The position numbers and the translations under genes are program-made. Below are positions 13,004 through 13,949 of a stretch of DNA of 13,949 nucleotides, piece by piece. Under the pieces are notes generated by a model. The model did no database searches, had not been told where the DNA came from, and saw only the letters and a program-made list of their open reading frames with translations. Origin of the DNA: UBA724 sp964229545 (GTDB lineage: Bacteria; Bacteroidota; Bacteroidia; Flavobacteriales; Flavobacteriaceae); contig CAXRDP010000008.1 of assembly GCA_964229545.1 (NCBI GenBank), positions 1-13,949 on the forward strand, read 5' to 3'. The stretch's first letter is position 1, and each line of letters begins with the position of its first letter.

Positions 13004-13949
13004 ATGTTCGACATTTCTGAATTAAAAGCAAAAAAGCTTCCTGAGTTGCAGGAACTCGCCAAAAGCCTTGGTGTAAAACGAATTACCGGTCTAAAAAAAC
13101 TAGACCTGGCCTATAGCATCATCGATCATATGTCACGACTCCCTGACAACAAAGATGAAAACAAAGCGCCCGCTTCAGCCGAAAAAGAAGCGCAGCCCAA
13201 GTCCGAGCAAGAAGACAAACAACCTCATCGTCAGCGAACAAAACAAAAATTTCAAAATCAAAACCGCAAAAACGATCATGCCAATGGAGACAAAGAGCAA
13301 GGCCGTTCCAATGGTGTAGATAAAAAAGACAACAGACACAACAAAGACACCCGTAACCGCTATCGTGAGCCCGATTATGAATTTGATGGCATCATTGAAA
13401 GTGAGGGTGTGTTGGAGATGATGAACGAAGGCTATGGTTTTTTAAGATCCTCGGACTACAATTACCTTTCGTCTCCGGACGATATATATGTGTCTCAATC
13501 TCAGGTTAGGTTGTTTGGCCTAAAAACAGGAGATACCGTTCTTGGACATGTACGGCCTCCCAAAGAAGGTGAAAAATATTTTCCTTTGATCAAAGTGTCT
13601 TTAATCAATGGCCTCACGCCCGACGTGGTTCGTGACCGTGTTTCTTTTGAGCACCTCACCCCCTTGTTCCCAAATGAAAAATTCAATATTGCCGAAAAAC
13701 AAAGCACCATTTCTACCAGAATTATGGATTTGTTTTCACCCATCGGTAAAGGGCAAAGAGGTATGATCGTATCACAGCCCAAGACAGGAAAAACCATGCT
13801 GCTCAAAGACGTGGCCAACGCCATTGCAGCCAACCATCCTGAAGTGTATCAAATCATATTGCTTATCGATGAGCGACCTGAAGAGGTGACTGACATGCAG
13901 CGAAATGTGAAAGGTGAAGTTGTCGCTTCTACTTTTGATGAGCCTGCAG
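13004..13949 (+). CDS. rho: Transcription termination factor Rho (3' partial)
   Basis: The first 315 residues of the RNA-dependent hexameric ATPase that releases RNA polymerase; the gene continues past the window edge. The N-terminal helical Rho_N domain is at about 1-45 (MFDISELKAKKLPELQELAK). A polar, probably disordered insert follows at about 46-122, made mostly of K, R, D, E, N and Q. The cold-shock-like primary RNA-binding domain spans about 125-200, with GVLEMMNEGYGFLRS and the SPDDIYVSQSQVR segment. The ATPase domain follows: P-loop SQPKTGKT (257-264), LLIDERPEEVTDM (286-298) and KGEVVASTFDEPA (303-315). The ATG at 13004 gives the canonical start. I see no clear promoter in the about 108-base gap to the divergent DUF4293 gene. 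Confidence 0.96.
   Translation, partial: MFDISELKAKKLPELQELAKSLGVKRITGLKKLDLAYSIIDHMSRLPDNKDENKAPASAEKEAQPKSEQEDKQPHRQRTKQKFQNQNRKNDHANGDKEQGRSNGVDKKDNRHNKDTRNRYREPDYEFDGIIESEGVLEMMNEGYGFLRSSDYNYLSSPDDIYVSQSQVRLFGLKTGDTVLGHVRPPKEGEKYFPLIKVSLINGLTPDVVRDRVSFEHLTPLFPNEKFNIAEKQSTISTRIMDLFSPIGKGQRGMIVSQPKTGKTMLLKDVANAIAANHPEVYQIILLIDERPEEVTDMQRNVKGEVVASTFDEPA

Noticed and set aside
13501..13833. Minus-strand open frame at the right end.
   Set aside because: It is the antisense shadow of rho, whose frame is open to the window edge and shows the P-loop.
1..13949. CRISPR arrays, insertion sequences, attachment sites, toxin-antitoxin or defence islands.
   Set aside because: No regularly spaced repeats, transposase or integrase motifs, or long terminal inverted repeats were found; all genes are core-type and closely packed.

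Overview
This window reads as ordinary chromosomal housekeeping DNA of a free-living Bacteroidota, most likely a Flavobacteriia-type organism. Several independent signs point there. The first gene ends in a type IX secretion (Por) sorting domain. A bacillithiol deacetylase (bshB1) and a DUF4293 membrane protein are present. Rho carries a long polar insert after its N-terminal domain. The best promoter matches follow the Bacteroidota pattern TTG / TAnnTTTG rather than the E. coli pattern, and ribosome binding sites are weak or absent. I see no phage, insertion sequence, integron, CRISPR array, toxin-antitoxin pair or recognisable defence locus.

Layout. Positions 1-794 (+) hold the 3' part of a secreted FG-GAP/VCBS-like repeat protein, closed by a strong bidirectional terminator. 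Positions 846-1265 (-) encode a small unknown membrane protein; a second terminator follows, then tRNA-His (1365-1439, -) with its own clean promoter. Positions 1494-2773 (-) are a two-gene thiol-redox operon, a probably exported glutathione-peroxidase-family protein followed by bshB1. Positions 2829-6317 (-) form a tight five-gene operon: a duplicated DUF1599/Nmad1 protein, a DppB-type ABC permease, tpiA, prmA and clpS, with ATGA or short overlaps at three junctions. It is transcribed divergently from folP and cdaA (6385-8060, +; folate synthesis and c-di-AMP synthesis). cdaA collides tail to tail with an ABC exporter (8057-9832, -), which lies downstream of truA (9822-10574, -). truA is divergent from a YfcE-like metallophosphoesterase (10634-11128, +). 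Positions 11114-12895 (-) are a three-gene operon: DUF4293 protein, methyltransferase-like protein and family 2 glycosyltransferase. It is divergent from rho, which runs off the right edge (13004-13949, +).

How the genes relate. Most are single-copy core genes for glycolysis (tpiA), folate (folP), second messenger (cdaA), tRNA modification (truA), ribosomal protein methylation (prmA), proteolysis adaptor (clpS), thiol redox (bshB1, GPx) and transcription termination (rho). Coding density is very high: no gene-free stretch exceeds about 110 bases.

The observations most worth a second look are: two divergent promoter regions in which the two -7 boxes face each other as near-perfect inverted repeats; the internally duplicated Nmad1 protein heading a housekeeping operon; three genes that can only start at TTG; two U-U oppositions in the tRNA-His acceptor stem; and the disordered insert in Rho. 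I found no convincing new multi-gene system.
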